Notes: generated by a model from the letters alone, not told the origin. Shown: positions 18,338 to 28,956, counted from the stretch's first letter. The stretch is 64,000 nucleotides of DNA from Tropicibacter naphthalenivorans (GCF_900176475.1 NZ_FWXX01000001.1:496001-560000); one strand, 5' to 3'. Made by a program: numbers and translations.

Positions 18338-20695
18338 TCATTCCCTCGTTTTCATGACGGCTATCAGGTCAAGATTGTTCAAGCGGCGCGCCACCAGCGC
18401 AACCGAAACGGTCGCAGCCCCCAGCACGATCAGGCTGGCGCGGGCAAAGGTTCCCGGCTCCAGCACCAGCGGAATGGCATAAAGGTCGGACGAAAACCCC
18501 GAAGTCATGAGGCTCGCGACCCCCGCCCCCAAAGCCCAACCGACGGGCTGCGCAATGAGCGCGAGCAACAGGACTTCGCCCGCCAAGATGTAGGCCACCT
18601 CGCCCTTGGAAAAGCCAAGGATACGCAGCGACGCCAGCTCTCGGGCGCGTTCGGACAGCTGCACGCGCGTGGCATTATAGGCCACGCCGACGGTGATGAT
18701 CGTGCCCAAAATGCCGTAAATCGTGGTCACCACAAGGATGTTCTGCGACAGGGTATCCAGAAAGCTCTGGCGGTTTTCTGTCATGTTTATGGTGGCGACA
18801 AGGCGGGGGAAGTCCTTGATCTGGCTTTCAAATTCCTCTGCAGCACCTGGGTCTGCCAGCGTCAGGTTGACGTTGGTCAAACGCGGGCTTTGCCGGAACA
18901 TCCGGTTCAACGCGGTCTCGTCCATATAGGCCCCAAGACCAAAGAACTGGGTGACCACGCCGGTGACCGGCACCTGATGCGTCTCACGCAGACCGCTTTC
19001 GAAACTTACGGTGATGCTGTCGCCCACCGTAACGTGCAGGGCGCTCGCCAGCCGGTCCGACAGCAACACGCCGCTGGGATCAGGGGCGATGGCTTGGCCC
19101 GTCCCGTCGACAACCCGCGCCAGATCAGCCGAGGCGCTGACCGAACTTATGGGGACCAGCTTTTCATACGGCCCGTTGATCAACCTGGCCGAGTAATACT
19201 GTTGCGGCTCGACCTGCATCACGCCGGGCAAGCGGCGCACGTCCTCGACCGCCGACACCGGCGCGCTGGGGTCAAACAGCAGCAACATGTCCTGCCGATT
19301 GGATTGGTAAAAAGCGCTGTCGATGATCTCTTCCATGGCGTCGGGGAAGAAGTTCGACGCGACCAAAACCGCCACCGCCAAGGCCATCCCCAGCAGGGTC
19401 ATCCCCGCCCGCAGCGGCCAGCGCAGCAGCGCCCGCAGGATCATCCGGCTGGGTTGCGACAGGTGCAGCGCGGCCATGGCCCGGTCCCCAAGATTGGTCT
19501 GGAAACGGGGCGGCGCGGGCGGGGCCATCGCCACCGCAGGCGCAAGACGCGCCGCCGCAAAGGCTGCTCGCAAAGCGCCCAGTGAGGTCGTCGCCACGCC
19601 GATCCCCGCCGACCACGCGTAGACCGACAGCGGCACGCCAAACACGAGGAACGGAAAGTCGAAATACTGCGCATAAAGCCGCGCCATCGCCAGCGCCAGC
19701 CAAGACCCGGCGAGCCAGCCGATGCCCACCCCAAGCGCCGCGATAAGCCCCGCAAGCATCAGATAATGCAGCGCAATTTCAAGGTTGGTGTAGCCGATCG
19801 CCTTCATCAGACCAATCTCAGAGCGCTCCAGCTGAACAATCCGGCTCATCACCATGCTGACCAGAAACACCGTGATCAGCAGGAACACCGGCGGCAGGAC
19901 GTAGGCGAGCACCCGCAATTGCGTGATCTCAGCGTCCAGAAAGGCGTTGGATTGTTGCCCCGACCGGTCCTGCGGCGTGGTCGCGCCGTAAGGGTCGAGC
20001 ACCGCTTTGACCTGCGCCTTGACCGGCGCGACCGAAGTGCGCGGCAGCAGCGCCAGCCCGAGCGTATTGAACGCCCCGGACATGCCATAACTCGCGTCCA
20101 TCACCTCGGCTGTTAACCACAAAATCCCAAAGGTTTCGTTCTGCGGCATCAGCGCGCCGGGGCCGATGGTATAGACAAACTCGGGCGACAACGCGGTGCC
20201 AGAGATGGTCAGGCTGCGTTTGCGCCCGTTCAGATTGACCGACAGCTCATCCCCAAGGGCAAAGCCATTGGCGTCGAAAAACGGCCTATTCACAACGACT
20301 TCGCTGTTGGTTTCCGGCCAGTGACCCGAGCGCAGCAGCGGGATGTTCAACACCGCCTCGCCCTCGGGCCGCGATATCAGCAAACCCGTCGCAGGCTTGG
20401 CCCGCCCCGGAATGTCGAGCACCGCATAGGCGCGGACCTGCGCCTCGATCTGGGCAACGCCTTCGATGGCGCGCAGGTCCGGCAGGATCGACAGGGGCGC
20501 GCGCCGCGCCGAGGCAAAAACATGCGCAAAGCGGTTGGTGTCATAGTAGGCGGCGCGGGTGTCATCCAGCGCGCGGGACATGCCGACGCTCATGAGGATC
20601 ACCGCGATCCCGGCAGCAAGGACCAAGGCAATGGCCAGCCCCTGCACCCACAGCCGTTTGAAATCCCTCAAGAGTTTCCGGTCGAGCGCGTGCAT
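18338..20695 (-). CDS. FtsX-like ABC transporter permease (785 aa)
   Basis: A large permease with two FtsX domains: a membrane helix near the N-terminus, an extracytoplasmic domain of about 200 residues, three helices (YVLPPVFLLITVFLVSMVMSR onward), then a second copy of this plan. This is the eight-helix form of macrolide/lipoprotein-type exporters. I use the ATG at 20695; a GTG at 20704 overlaps the ATPase stop and cannot be excluded, since neither has a strong ribosome site. Export of a lipid, peptide or hydrophobic compound is likely. Confidence 0.9.
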   Translation of the reverse strand: MHALDRKLLRDFKRLWVQGLAIALVLAAGIAVILMSVGMSRALDDTRAAYYDTNRFAHVFASARRAPLSILPDLRAIEGVAQIEAQVRAYAVLDIPGRAKPATGLLISRPEGEAVLNIPLLRSGHWPETNSEVVVNRPFFDANGFALGDELSVNLNGRKRSLTISGTALSPEFVYTIGPGALMPQNETFGILWLTAEVMDASYGMSGAFNTLGLALLPRTSVAPVKAQVKAVLDPYGATTPQDRSGQQSNAFLDAEITQLRVLAYVLPPVFLLITVFLVSMVMSRIVQLERSEIGLMKAIGYTNLEIALHYLMLAGLIAALGVGIGWLAGSWLALAMARLYAQYFDFPFLVFGVPLSVYAWSAGIGVATTSLGALRAAFAAARLAPAVAMAPPAPPRFQTNLGDRAMAALHLSQPSRMILRALLRWPLRAGMTLLGMALAVAVLVASNFFPDAMEEIIDSAFYQSNRQDMLLLFDPSAPVSAVEDVRRLPGVMQVEPQQYYSARLINGPYEKLVPISSVSASADLARVVDGTGQAIAPDPSGVLLSDRLASALHVTVGDSITVSFESGLRETHQVPVTGVVTQFFGLGAYMDETALNRMFRQSPRLTNVNLTLADPGAAEEFESQIKDFPRLVATINMTENRQSFLDTLSQNILVVTTIYGILGTIITVGVAYNATRVQLSERARELASLRILGFSKGEVAYILAGEVLLLALIAQPVGWALGAGVASLMTSGFSSDLYAIPLVLEPGTFARASLIVLGAATVSVALVARRLNNLDLIAVMKTRE

Positions 20696-20697
20696 GG

Positions 20698-21414
20698 CTA
20701 CCACACGATGTCCGCAGGCGCGAGGCGCGTGTCGTTCACCCGAACGCTTTCGATCTGGCCATCGGCCAGCCGGATGACGCGGTGCGCCATGCCTTGGATC
20801 GCGGCGTTATGGGTGATGACGACGGTCGAAGTGCCAAAGGCTTCGTTCACGTGGCGCAGGGTGTCCAGAACCTGCGTGCCGGTTTTGCTGTCGAGCGCGC
20901 CGGTGGGCTCGTCGCACAGCAGCACCTCTGGCCGTTTCGCGATGGCGCGGGCGATGGCGACGCGCTGCTGCTCACCCCCGGACATCTGCGCCGGAAAGTG
21001 ATCCATCCGGTGCGACAGCCCCACCAAGTCCAGCGCCTCGGCGGGGGTCATGGGGGCGCGCGCCACATCGGTCACCAGTTGCACATTCTCGCGCGCGGTC
21101 AGGCTGGGCACGAGGTTGTAGAATTGAAAAACAAAGCCCACGTGGTCACGCCGATAGCGCGTGAGCGCCCGGTCGCTGGCCTCTGTCAGCTCGCGGTCCT
21201 TGAACCAAAAGCGCCCCTTGCTGGGGTGATCCAGCCCCCCGAGGATATTGAGCAAGGTCGACTTACCCGACCCCGATTGCCCCAAAAGCACCGTCAATTC
21301 AGCGGCATAGAGCGTCAGATCCACCCCGGCCAGCGCGTGCACCTGCACGTCGCCCGTCTGGTAGGTCTTGGTCAGCCCTTCGGTGCGAAAGACGATTTCG
21401 GGGTCTTGGGACAT
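20698..21414 (-). CDS. ABC exporter ATPase (MacB/LolD-type)
   Basis: A 238-residue ATPase. Walker A is GQSGSGKST, the signature [15 protein letters not shown] and Walker [14 protein letters not shown]; the LolD/MacB-type block [16 protein letters not shown] is present near the start. The ATG at 21414 is preferred because GGAG lies six bases upstream. It drives the FtsX permease that follows directly, and faces cydD divergently over 120 bases. Confidence 0.93.
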   Translation of the reverse strand: MSQDPEIVFRTEGLTKTYQTGDVQVHALAGVDLTLYAAELTVLLGQSGSGKSTLLNILGGLDHPSKGRFWFKDRELTEASDRALTRYRRDHVGFVFQFYNLVPSLTARENVQLVTDVARAPMTPAEALDLVGLSHRMDHFPAQMSGGEQQRVAIARAIAKRPEVLLCDEPTGALDSKTGTQVLDTLRHVNEAFGTSTVVITHNAAIQGMAHRVIRLADGQIESVRVNDTRLAPADIVW

Positions 21415-21534
21415 CGGATTCTCCGGCTCGCAGGGGGCAGTTTGCCTTGGCCGAAGCGCCTTGACGTTGACCCCGATCAAACGCGGCAGTTTGGCCCACT
21501 GCACAGCGCGCGCCCAAACCTTTATCTCAGAGCC

Positions 21535-23151
21535 ATGAAAACGACCGCTCCCTTGCCCTTAGACCCCGCCAGCGCCCGCCAGTTGCGGCGCGCGTCCCTG
21601 ACTGCCGCGCTGGCCTCGGCCTTGTGGCCGGTGCAGGCGGGCTGTCTGGCGATGATGATTCACGCTTGGGTCACGGGGGGCAATGCGTCTGCGGCGCTGC
21701 TCGCGGCGGTTTTCGCGCTGACGGGACTGGCGCGCGCCGGCCTTGAGCGTTGGGCCAGCGGGCAGGCCTTTGCTGCCGCCGATCAGACCGTGCACGCCCT
21801 TCGCCAAACCTTGCTGGACCGAGAGCCACGGCTGCTGCGCGCCGATGTATCGTCGGCCGAGATCGCCGCGCTCTATGGGCAGAAACTGCCGCTGCTGGTG
21901 CCCTATCTGACGCGGTACAAACCGGCGATGATGCGCGTGCGCGTGGTGCCCCTGCTGCTGATCGCCTTGGTCGCGTGGCACAATTGGGCCGCCGCGCTGG
22001 CGCTGCTGATCGCGGTGCCGACGATCCCGCTGTTCATGGCGCTGGTGGGCATGGCGGCCAAGGATGCCTCGGCCAAGCAACTGGTCGAAATCGGCGACAT
22101 GAACCGCCTGCTGGTGGACCATCTGGCGGTGATGCCTGACGCGCGGCTCTTGGGCGGGCTGGACCGTTCGCGCGCGGTGTTTGCGGCCAGCGCCGAAGCC
22201 CTCCGCGATCGCACCATGGCCGTTCTGCGCGTCGCCTTTTTGTCGTCGACGGTGCTAGAGCTGTTCTCGGCCATCGGGGTGGCTTTGGTCGCAATTCTGG
22301 TCGGCTTCACCCTGCTGGGCGAAGTCACCATCGGCACCTGGGGCGGGTCGCTAAGTGTCTATCAAGGCGTGTTTATCCTGCTTTTGGCCCCGGATGTCTT
22401 CTTACCGCTGCGCGATCTGGCCAGCGCGTGGCACGACAAAGCCTCTGCCGAGGCGGTTTTGGACGAGCTCGCCGATTTGGAGGCGCGCGACACCGCTGCG
22501 ATCCTTGGCACCGGCGCGCGGGTGGCCGCTTTGCCCGGCGCGGGGTCGGTCACGATCCAAGACGCCGCGACCGAGCGCGGCCCCCTGCCCGATCTGGTGG
22601 TCCCTGCGGGCGGCAGTCTGGCTTTGGTCGGCCCGTCAGGCGCGGGCAAATCCACCACGATCGAAGCCATCGCCGGCCTGATCCCCCATTCGGGTCATCT
22701 GCGCGTTGCAGGCGCTCCCCTGACCGATGCCACCGCCGACGCATGGCGCGCGCGCCTCGCCCTTGTGCCGCAAAGGGTGCACCTGCCGGACATGCCTCTG
22801 GACCGCTACCTCGACCCGCACGGGCGCGGCGGCGTGGCCGAGGCGTTGCGGCTTGCCCATGCCGCGCACATCGTCGCCGCCCTGCCCGACGGCTTGGGCA
22901 CAGTGCTGGGCGAAACCGGCGCGGGCGTCTCTGGCGGAGAGATGCGCCGCCTGCTGCTGGCGCGAGCGTTCCTGTCGGGTGCAGACGTGATCCTTGCCGA
23001 TGAGCCGACCGCCGATCTGGACGCCCGGACCGCCGCGCAGATCACGCAGGCATTGATCGCGGCCAAGGCGCGCGGGGCAACGGTCATCGTGGCCACACAT
23101 GATGCGACCCTGGCGGAAGCCATGGACCAAACCCTTGAGGTGAAAGCATGA
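21535..23151 (+). CDS. cydD: Thiol-reductant ABC exporter subunit CydD
   Basis: A 538-residue half-transporter with six membrane helices and a C-terminal ATPase (GPSGAGKST near residue 365; Walker [13 protein letters not shown]). CydDC exports cysteine and glutathione to the periplasm and is needed to assemble cytochrome bd. The ABC signature reads VSGGEMRR rather than LSGGQ, a change common in CydD. The stop overlaps cydC (ATGA). Identity is supported by cydC and cydABX downstream. Confidence 0.93.
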   Translation: MKTTAPLPLDPASARQLRRASLTAALASALWPVQAGCLAMMIHAWVTGGNASAALLAAVFALTGLARAGLERWASGQAFAAADQTVHALRQTLLDREPRLLRADVSSAEIAALYGQKLPLLVPYLTRYKPAMMRVRVVPLLLIALVAWHNWAAALALLIAVPTIPLFMALVGMAAKDASAKQLVEIGDMNRLLVDHLAVMPDARLLGGLDRSRAVFAASAEALRDRTMAVLRVAFLSSTVLELFSAIGVALVAILVGFTLLGEVTIGTWGGSLSVYQGVFILLLAPDVFLPLRDLASAWHDKASAEAVLDELADLEARDTAAILGTGARVAALPGAGSVTIQDAATERGPLPDLVVPAGGSLALVGPSGAGKSTTIEAIAGLIPHSGHLRVAGAPLTDATADAWRARLALVPQRVHLPDMPLDRYLDPHGRGGVAEALRLAHAAHIVAALPDGLGTVLGETGAGVSGGEMRRLLLARAFLSGADVILADEPTADLDARTAAQITQALIAAKARGATVIVATHDATLAEAMDQTLEVKA

Positions 23152-24794
23152 TCCTACTGCGTGCCATCCGATTGCTCTGGTCTGCTGCGCCAAGCGCAAT
23201 GGTCCGTGGCGCCTTTGCCGGGGTGCTCGTCATGGCCATGGGCGCGGCGCTCTTGGGCCTGTCGGGCTGGTTCATCACGGCCACCGGCGCGGCGGGGCTG
23301 ATGGGCGTCGGCATCGCCTTTGACGTCTTTCGCCCCTCGGCGGGCATCCGGTTTCTGGCGCTGGGGCGCGCAGCGGGGCGCTATGCCGAACGGCTGTGGA
23401 CCCACGACGCCACGCTGCGCGCGCTCGCCCGCCTGCGCGTGGTCTTGATGGCCGATTTCGCGCGCAAACCCATGGCAGAGCTGCGACGCCTGCGCGGGTC
23501 GGCGCTGCTGGTGCGGATCACTGCGGATGTGGACGCGCTGGACGGCGTTCTGCTGCGCCTCGTGCTGCCGCTGCTGGCGGGGCTGGCGAGCCATGCGCTG
23601 GCCTTTGCCCTGCTGTGGTGGCTGGTCGCGCCGCAGATCGCGGGGGCGGTGGCCTTGGGCTATCTGCTTGGCGGCGCTGTGGTTTTCGCCCGGCTGATCC
23701 GGCGCAGCACGGCGCTGGCGGCGCAGGCCGAGACACAAGCGCAAACCCTGCGGCGGCAGATGCTGGGCCTGATCCGAGGGCAGCGCGGCGCGATTCTACA
23801 GGGCACCCTGCCCCAGCGTGCCGCCGAGATCACCCAGACCGAAACCACCCTGCGGGCCGCGCATGACACCCTTGATAGGGCCGAGCGCAACGCCGCCATG
23901 GGCCTGAGCGCCGTGGTCGCCGTTCTTGTCGCGCTGGTGCTGTGGCTGGCCGATGGGTTGGTGCAAAACGGCGCGCTGAGCCCCGCGCCCGCCGCGCTGG
24001 GGCTGTTCGCGGCGCTCGCTCTGGCCGAGACGCTGCTGCCCCTGCGCCGGGGCGTGGCCGAGATTGGCCGGATACAGGTGGCCGCCCGCCGCATCCTCGG
24101 CACCCCCATCCAAACTGTCGCAACTCCGCCCGCGCCCCACCCTACGGCCCGCGGCCTTGTGGTCCGCGACCTGACCGTGCCGCATCCCGCCCGCGACACC
24201 GCGTTGATTCACGGGCTTTCGCTGGATGTTGCGCCCGGAAAAACCGTCGCCCTGCGCAGTCCCAGCGGCAGCGGCAAGAGCACGCTGCTGGACGCACTGG
24301 CAGGTCTGCATCCAGCGACGGGCGACATCTGTCTGAACGGTTTGCAGCTAAACGCTTGGCCTGAAAGAGAAATGCGCGCCATTTTGACGCTGGTTCCCCA
24401 GCGTACCGCGCTGATCGGCGGTACAATTCGCGACAATTTGGCGCTCGCCACGGACGATTCGGACGACGATCAGGCGGCGTGGAACGCGCTAGAGGCGGTC
24501 GCTCTTGATGATGTGATCCGCACGCGGGGCGGTCTGGATGCACGGCTGGGCGAAGGCGGCGCGGGCCTGTCCGGCGGGGAAAGCCGCCGTCTTGCGCTGG
24601 CCCGCGCCATTCTGCGTAAGCCTATGATTTTGCTACTGGATGAGCCGACCGAGGGGCTGGACGCACCGCTGGCTCGCCGGGTGCTACACGGCATCCGCAC
24701 CGCCCTGCCAGAGGCCGCGATCCTCACCGCCTCGCACCGCGAGGCAGAAACGCAGATGGCCGATCAGACCATCGACCTGCAAAGCTATATCTAA
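23148..24794 (+). CDS. cydC: Thiol-reductant ABC exporter subunit CydC
   Basis: A 548-residue half-transporter partner of CydD. The family opening is visible (LLGLSGWFITATGAAG then FRPSAGIRFLALGRAAGRYAERL). The ATPase has SPSGSGKST, the signature LSGGESRRLALARAI and Walker B ILLLDEPTEGLDA. It starts inside the cydD stop and is followed by a 151-base gap with an FNR-type box before cydA. Confidence 0.94.
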   Translation: MILLRAIRLLWSAAPSAMVRGAFAGVLVMAMGAALLGLSGWFITATGAAGLMGVGIAFDVFRPSAGIRFLALGRAAGRYAERLWTHDATLRALARLRVVLMADFARKPMAELRRLRGSALLVRITADVDALDGVLLRLVLPLLAGLASHALAFALLWWLVAPQIAGAVALGYLLGGAVVFARLIRRSTALAAQAETQAQTLRRQMLGLIRGQRGAILQGTLPQRAAEITQTETTLRAAHDTLDRAERNAAMGLSAVVAVLVALVLWLADGLVQNGALSPAPAALGLFAALALAETLLPLRRGVAEIGRIQVAARRILGTPIQTVATPPAPHPTARGLVVRDLTVPHPARDTALIHGLSLDVAPGKTVALRSPSGSGKSTLLDALAGLHPATGDICLNGLQLNAWPEREMRAILTLVPQRTALIGGTIRDNLALATDDSDDDQAAWNALEAVALDDVIRTRGGLDARLGEGGAGLSGGESRRLALARAILRKPMILLLDEPTEGLDAPLARRVLHGIRTALPEAAILTASHREAETQMADQTIDLQSYI

Positions 24795-24807
24795 GTTTCA
24801 GCATATT

Positions 24808-24821
24808 TTGACCTGCGTCAA
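24808..24821 (+). promoter_or_regulatory. FNR/CRP-type palindrome upstream of cydA
   Basis: TTGACCTGCGTCAA is a perfect TTGAC-N4-GTCAA palindrome, a close match to the FnrL/CRP-family consensus TTGAT-N4-ATCAA. It lies 125 bases before the cydA start. In Rhodobacterales FnrL activates microaerobic oxidases, so oxygen control of cydABX is the simple reading. Regulator binding is inferred. Confidence 0.7.
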
Positions 24822-24945
24822 TGTCGGCGAAACCCGCGTCAATTATGACCACTAACAAAGCCACATCGCCGAGATACGTTAAGCTTCGAGGCAAAACATT
24901 AATCTGAAAGCAACCTTTCAGAACCACCATATAAGGAGACGCGTC

Positions 24946-26556
24946 GTGGAACTTGATATCGTCGAGTTATCTCGCTTTCAGTTTGCGATGACCGCGCTGT
25001 ACCACTTTCTCTTTGTGCCGCTGACCTTGGGCCTGTCGATCCTCGTCGCGATCATGGAGACGGTCTATGTGATGACCAACCGCCCGATCTGGCGGCAAAT
25101 GACCAAGTTTTGGGGCTCGCTGTTCGGCATCAACTTTGTGCTGGGCGTGGCCACGGGCATCACCATGGAATTCCAGTTCGGCATGAACTGGTCCTACTAC
25201 TCGCACTACGTGGGCGACGTATTTGGCGCGCCCTTGGCGATGGAAGGCATGATGGCCTTCTTCCTTGAGGCGACATTCGTGGGCCTGTTCTTTTTCGGCT
25301 GGGACAAGCTGTCCAAGCTGCAACACATGGTCGTCGCCTGGCTGGTCGCCATCGGGTCGAACTTTTCCGCGCTGTGGATCCTGATCGCCAATGGCTGGAT
25401 GGTGAACCCCGTCGGGGCCGAGTTCAACCCGCAGACCATGCGGATGGAGATGACATCGTTCTTTGACGTGGTATTCAACGAGGTCGCGCAGGCGAAATTC
25501 GTGCACACCGTGTCGGCGGGCTATGTCACGGCGGCGATTTTCGTGCTGGGCGTGTCGTCGTGGTACATGCTCAAGGGCCGCCACCTGGAGCTGGCCCGGC
25601 GGTCCATCGCGGTTGCGGCTTCGTTCGGTTTGGCGGCGTCGCTGTCGGTGGTCGTGCTGGGCGACGAATCCGGCTATTCCGCCAGCCACACCCAGAAAAT
25701 GAAGCTCGCCGCGATCGAAGCGATGTGGGAAACCCACCACGCGCCTGCGCCCTTTACGTTGGTGGGTATTCCCGACCAAGAGGCGCGCGAGACGCATTAT
25801 GCCATTGAAATCCCGTGGGCGATGGGGCTGATCGGGACGCGCAGCCTGACCAAGGAAATCCCCGGCATCAACGATCTGGTGGCCGAAGCCGAGCAGCGCG
25901 TGCGCCGTGGCATCACCGCCTATGACGCCCTGATGGAGATCCGCGAAGACCCGGCCAACGCCTCTGCCGAGGCCCGTTTCGTGTTCGAGCAGAACTCTGA
26001 CGATCTGGGCTATGCGCTGCTGCTGAAACGCTACGTGGATGACCCGCGCGAGGCGACCGAGGCGCAGATCGAGATGGCCGCGAACGACACCGTGCCGGGC
26101 GTTTTCCCGCTGTTCTGGTCGTTCCGCGCGATGGTGGGCTTGGGCTTTAGCTTTATCCTGCTGACCGGATATTTCTTTTGGATGTCGTCCTTTAAGGGCG
26201 CGCAATACCCACGTTGGGCGCTGCGTCTGGCGGTTCTGTGGATCCCCGCGCCGTGGATCGCCGCCGAGCTGGGCTGGTTCGTGGCCGAGTATGGCCGCCA
26301 GCCGTGGACCGTGGATGGGATGCTGCCCACCGCGCTGTCGGTGTCGCATCTGGGGGTGACCGATCTGCTGATCACCATCGCCGGTTTCGTCATGTTCTAC
26401 ACGGTGCTGTTCATCGTCGAGATGAGCCTGATGGTGAAATACATCCGCAAAGGCCCGGTGCAGGACGTTGCCGAGACCGACGAATGGATGGACCGCCACC
26501 AAGCGCGCCTGAGCGGTATGACCCGCGCGCCTTTTAGCCCCAACCCTGCGGAGTAA
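24946..26556 (+). CDS. cydA: Cytochrome bd ubiquinol oxidase subunit I CydA
   Basis: A 536-residue membrane subunit that carries hemes b558, b595 and d and oxidises quinol. The heme-ligand histidines appear in MTALYHFLFVPLTLG and AKFVHTVSAGY, and the heme b558 methionine in WSFRAMVGLG. It starts at a GTG (24946) with AAGGAG seven bases upstream; no in-frame ATG fits better. Length resembles the E. coli long-Q-loop form. CydB and CydX follow. Confidence 0.97.
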   Translation: MELDIVELSRFQFAMTALYHFLFVPLTLGLSILVAIMETVYVMTNRPIWRQMTKFWGSLFGINFVLGVATGITMEFQFGMNWSYYSHYVGDVFGAPLAMEGMMAFFLEATFVGLFFFGWDKLSKLQHMVVAWLVAIGSNFSALWILIANGWMVNPVGAEFNPQTMRMEMTSFFDVVFNEVAQAKFVHTVSAGYVTAAIFVLGVSSWYMLKGRHLELARRSIAVAASFGLAASLSVVVLGDESGYSASHTQKMKLAAIEAMWETHHAPAPFTLVGIPDQEARETHYAIEIPWAMGLIGTRSLTKEIPGINDLVAEAEQRVRRGITAYDALMEIREDPANASAEARFVFEQNSDDLGYALLLKRYVDDPREATEAQIEMAANDTVPGVFPLFWSFRAMVGLGFSFILLTGYFFWMSSFKGAQYPRWALRLAVLWIPAPWIAAELGWFVAEYGRQPWTVDGMLPTALSVSHLGVTDLLITIAGFVMFYTVLFIVEMSLMVKYIRKGPVQDVAETDEWMDRHQARLSGMTRAPFSPNPAE

Positions 26557-26561
26557 AGCAC

Positions 26562-27725
26562 ATGATCCTTAACGAACTGGTATCATACGAAGTCCTGCGC
26601 CTGCTGTGGTGGGCTTTGCTTGGGGTCTTGCTGATCGGTTTTGCTCTGACCGACGGGTTCGACATGGGCGTGGGCGCTTTGCTGCCTTTCGTCGCGAAAA
26701 CCGACACCGAGCGGCGCCAGACGATCAACACCATCGGCCCCGTGTGGGAGGGCAACCAAGTCTGGTTCATCCTCGGTGGGGGCGCGATCTTTGCCGCTTG
26801 GCCGCCGCTCTATGCGGTGAGTTTCTCGGGGTTTTATCTGGCGATGTTCCTGATCCTCGCGGCGCTGATCCTGCGGCCCGTGGCTTTCAAATACCGCTCC
26901 AAGCGGCCTGACCCGCGCTGGCGCAGCACCTGGGACTGGGCGCTGTTCATCGGCGGTTTTGTCCCGGCGCTGCTGTTCGGCGTGGCGGTGGGCAACGTGC
27001 TGCTGGGCGTGCCGTTTCACCTGACGCCGGACCTGATGCCGATGTATGACGGCAGCGCCTTGGGCAAGCTGTTTGGCCTGCTGCGGCCCTTCGCCCTGCT
27101 GGCGGGGCTGGTGTCGGTGGCGATGCTGCTGATGCACGGCGCGGCGTGGCTATCGCTCAAGGCCGATGGCGCGGTACGCGATCGCGCGCGCCGGATCGGG
27201 ACCATCGCCGGGATGGTCGCCGCCGTTGGCTATGCTCTGGCGGGCCTGTGGCTGGCGGTCGGGATCGATGGCTATGCGTTCACCCATGCGGTGGCGCATG
27301 ACGGCCCGTCCAACCCGCTGATGAACAGCGTGGCGCGCGAAGGCTCTTGGCTGTCCGCCTACGTTGATCGCCCGTGGATCGTGGCAGCACCGCTGTTCGG
27401 CTTTGTCGGGATAGCCATGGCTGTGCGCGGCCTGCGTGCCGGGCGAGACGTCAGCACCCTGCTGTGGTCGAAACTCGGCATCTTTGGGATCGTGTCCAGC
27501 GTTGGCCTGACCATGTTCCCGTTTATCTTGCCCTCAACTGTGGACCCGAACAGCTCGCTGACCGTGTGGGATTCCTCGTCCTCGCACATGACACTGTTCG
27601 TCATGCTGGTGGGCGCGGCGTTCTTTATGCCGCTGATCCTCGCCTACACGGCGTGGGTTTACAAAGTCCTCTGGGGCAAAGTGACCCAAGACGACGTCAC
27701 CGCCAATGGCGACACGCTTTACTAA
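26562..27725 (+). CDS. cydB: Cytochrome bd ubiquinol oxidase subunit II CydB
   Basis: A 387-residue integral membrane subunit that pairs with CydA. The conserved FALTDGFDMGVGALLPF and WEGNQVWFILGGGAIFAAWP blocks are visible. It starts five bases after cydA and is followed by cydX after 12 bases, with a ribosome site AAAGGAG across its own stop. Confidence 0.97.
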   Translation: MILNELVSYEVLRLLWWALLGVLLIGFALTDGFDMGVGALLPFVAKTDTERRQTINTIGPVWEGNQVWFILGGGAIFAAWPPLYAVSFSGFYLAMFLILAALILRPVAFKYRSKRPDPRWRSTWDWALFIGGFVPALLFGVAVGNVLLGVPFHLTPDLMPMYDGSALGKLFGLLRPFALLAGLVSVAMLLMHGAAWLSLKADGAVRDRARRIGTIAGMVAAVGYALAGLWLAVGIDGYAFTHAVAHDGPSNPLMNSVAREGSWLSAYVDRPWIVAAPLFGFVGIAMAVRGLRAGRDVSTLLWSKLGIFGIVSSVGLTMFPFILPSTVDPNSSLTVWDSSSSHMTLFVMLVGAAFFMPLILAYTAWVYKVLWGKVTQDDVTANGDTLY

Positions 27726-27737
27726 AGGAGATACGCA

Positions 27738-27863
27738 ATGTGGTATTTTGCTTGGATGCTCGGCCTCCCCCTTGCGGCGGCGTTCGCGGTGCTGAACGCC
27801 ATGTGGTTGGAACTGCGACAGGACGCTAAGATCGCAGAAGACGCCGACAACCTTGATAAATGA
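27738..27863 (+). CDS. cydX: Cytochrome bd small subunit CydX
   Basis: A 41-residue single-helix protein beginning MWYFAWMLGLPLAAAFAVLN, which fits the CydX pattern MWYFxWxLG. CydX stabilises the hemes of cytochrome bd. AAAGGAG is eight or so bases upstream. The protein is small enough to be missed by routine gene calling. It ends a few bases before a strong terminator, so it closes the cyd operon. Confidence 0.93.
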   Translation: MWYFAWMLGLPLAAAFAVLNAMWLELRQDAKIAEDADNLDK

Positions 27864-27869
27864 TGAATC

Positions 27870-27892
27870 GGGGGCCACATCGGCCCCCTTTT
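27870..27892 (+). terminator. Terminator of the cydABX operon
   Basis: GGGGGCC at 27870-27876 pairs perfectly with GGCCCCC at 27882-27888 over a 5-base loop, followed by TTTT. It lies seven bases after the cydX stop. Confidence 0.85.
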
Positions 27893-27996
27893 CGCTATCG
27901 ATTTTAATCGAAACGCGGGCAAATCTTGCCCCGCAAGGAAACCAAGCCTTTACACATCGCCCCCTAAGGTCGTTGCGAACCTAGGGAAAGACAGCG

Positions 27997-28956
27997 ATGA
28001 AACTCGGTTTCGTATCCGACAGCCTTGGCGGGATGTCACTTACTCAAATGCTCGATCATGCGGTGCGCATGGGCGTTAGCGGCGTCGAAATCAACACCGG
28101 CGGCTGGTCCAAGGCCCCGCATTTCGACCTGCCTGCCTTGCGCGACAGCGCAGAGGCCAGACGCGCCTTTGTCGCCGAATTCGACGCGCGTGGGCTCGAA
28201 ATCATTGCTCTGAACGCCAACGGCAACCCGTTACACCCAACGGACCGCGCCCAGGGGGATTGCCTGATCGACACGATCCGCCTTGCCGGAGAGATGGGGG
28301 TCAAAAAGGTGTGTACCATGTCCGGCTTGCCCGCCGGCAGCCCGAACGACACCATCCCCAACTGGGTCATCACCTCTTGGCCGCCGGAAACCCAAGACAT
28401 CCTTCAATATCAATGGAATGAGTGCCTCATCCCGTTTTGGACCGGCGTGACCCAAGTGGCCCGCGATAGTGGCGTGGATCAAATCGCGCTCGAACTGCAT
28501 GGCAATCAATGCGTCTACAACGTGCCCACGCTCATGATGCTGCGTGACGAAATCGGCCCGGTGATCGGCGCGAACCTCGACCCGTCTCACCTGTTCTGGA
28601 TGGGTGCGGATCCTCTCGTCGCAGCCGAAGCGCTAGGCGAGGCGATCTTTCACGTCCATGCAAAGGACACGATGCTCAACAGCCCCGTTCAGGCAACCAC
28701 CTCGCTGCTCGACAACAGTTCTATGATGGATGTCCCCGCGCGGTCCTGGTCTTATGTCACCTTGGGCATCGGCCACGGCGAAGACTGGTGGAGCCAATTC
28801 TGTTACCGGCTCCGCATGGCCGGCTACGATGGTTGGCTCAGCATCGAACACGAAGATGTCCTGCTGAACTCGTTGGAAGGGCTCGAAAAATCAGTGCGGC
28901 TGCTGCAATCCGTCTTGCCGCTTCAAGGCTCGGATTATCGCCCGCAGGACATCTAA
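27997..28956 (+). CDS. Sugar phosphate isomerase/epimerase (AP-endonuclease-type TIM barrel)
   Basis: A 319-residue TIM-barrel protein of the xylose-isomerase-like superfamily. Metal-ligand segments are visible in order: GVEINTGGW, ALELHGN, NLDPSHLFW, HVHAKDT and SIEHEDVLL. Such enzymes isomerise or epimerise sugars or inositol derivatives; the substrate cannot be read from sequence. It is monocistronic, convergent with the sugar-acid operon and separated from it by a bidirectional terminator. A role in the same sugar metabolism is possible. Confidence 0.85.
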   Translation: MKLGFVSDSLGGMSLTQMLDHAVRMGVSGVEINTGGWSKAPHFDLPALRDSAEARRAFVAEFDARGLEIIALNANGNPLHPTDRAQGDCLIDTIRLAGEMGVKKVCTMSGLPAGSPNDTIPNWVITSWPPETQDILQYQWNECLIPFWTGVTQVARDSGVDQIALELHGNQCVYNVPTLMMLRDEIGPVIGANLDPSHLFWMGADPLVAAEALGEAIFHVHAKDTMLNSPVQATTSLLDNSSMMDVPARSWSYVTLGIGHGEDWWSQFCYRLRMAGYDGWLSIEHEDVLLNSLEGLEKSVRLLQSVLPLQGSDYRPQDI

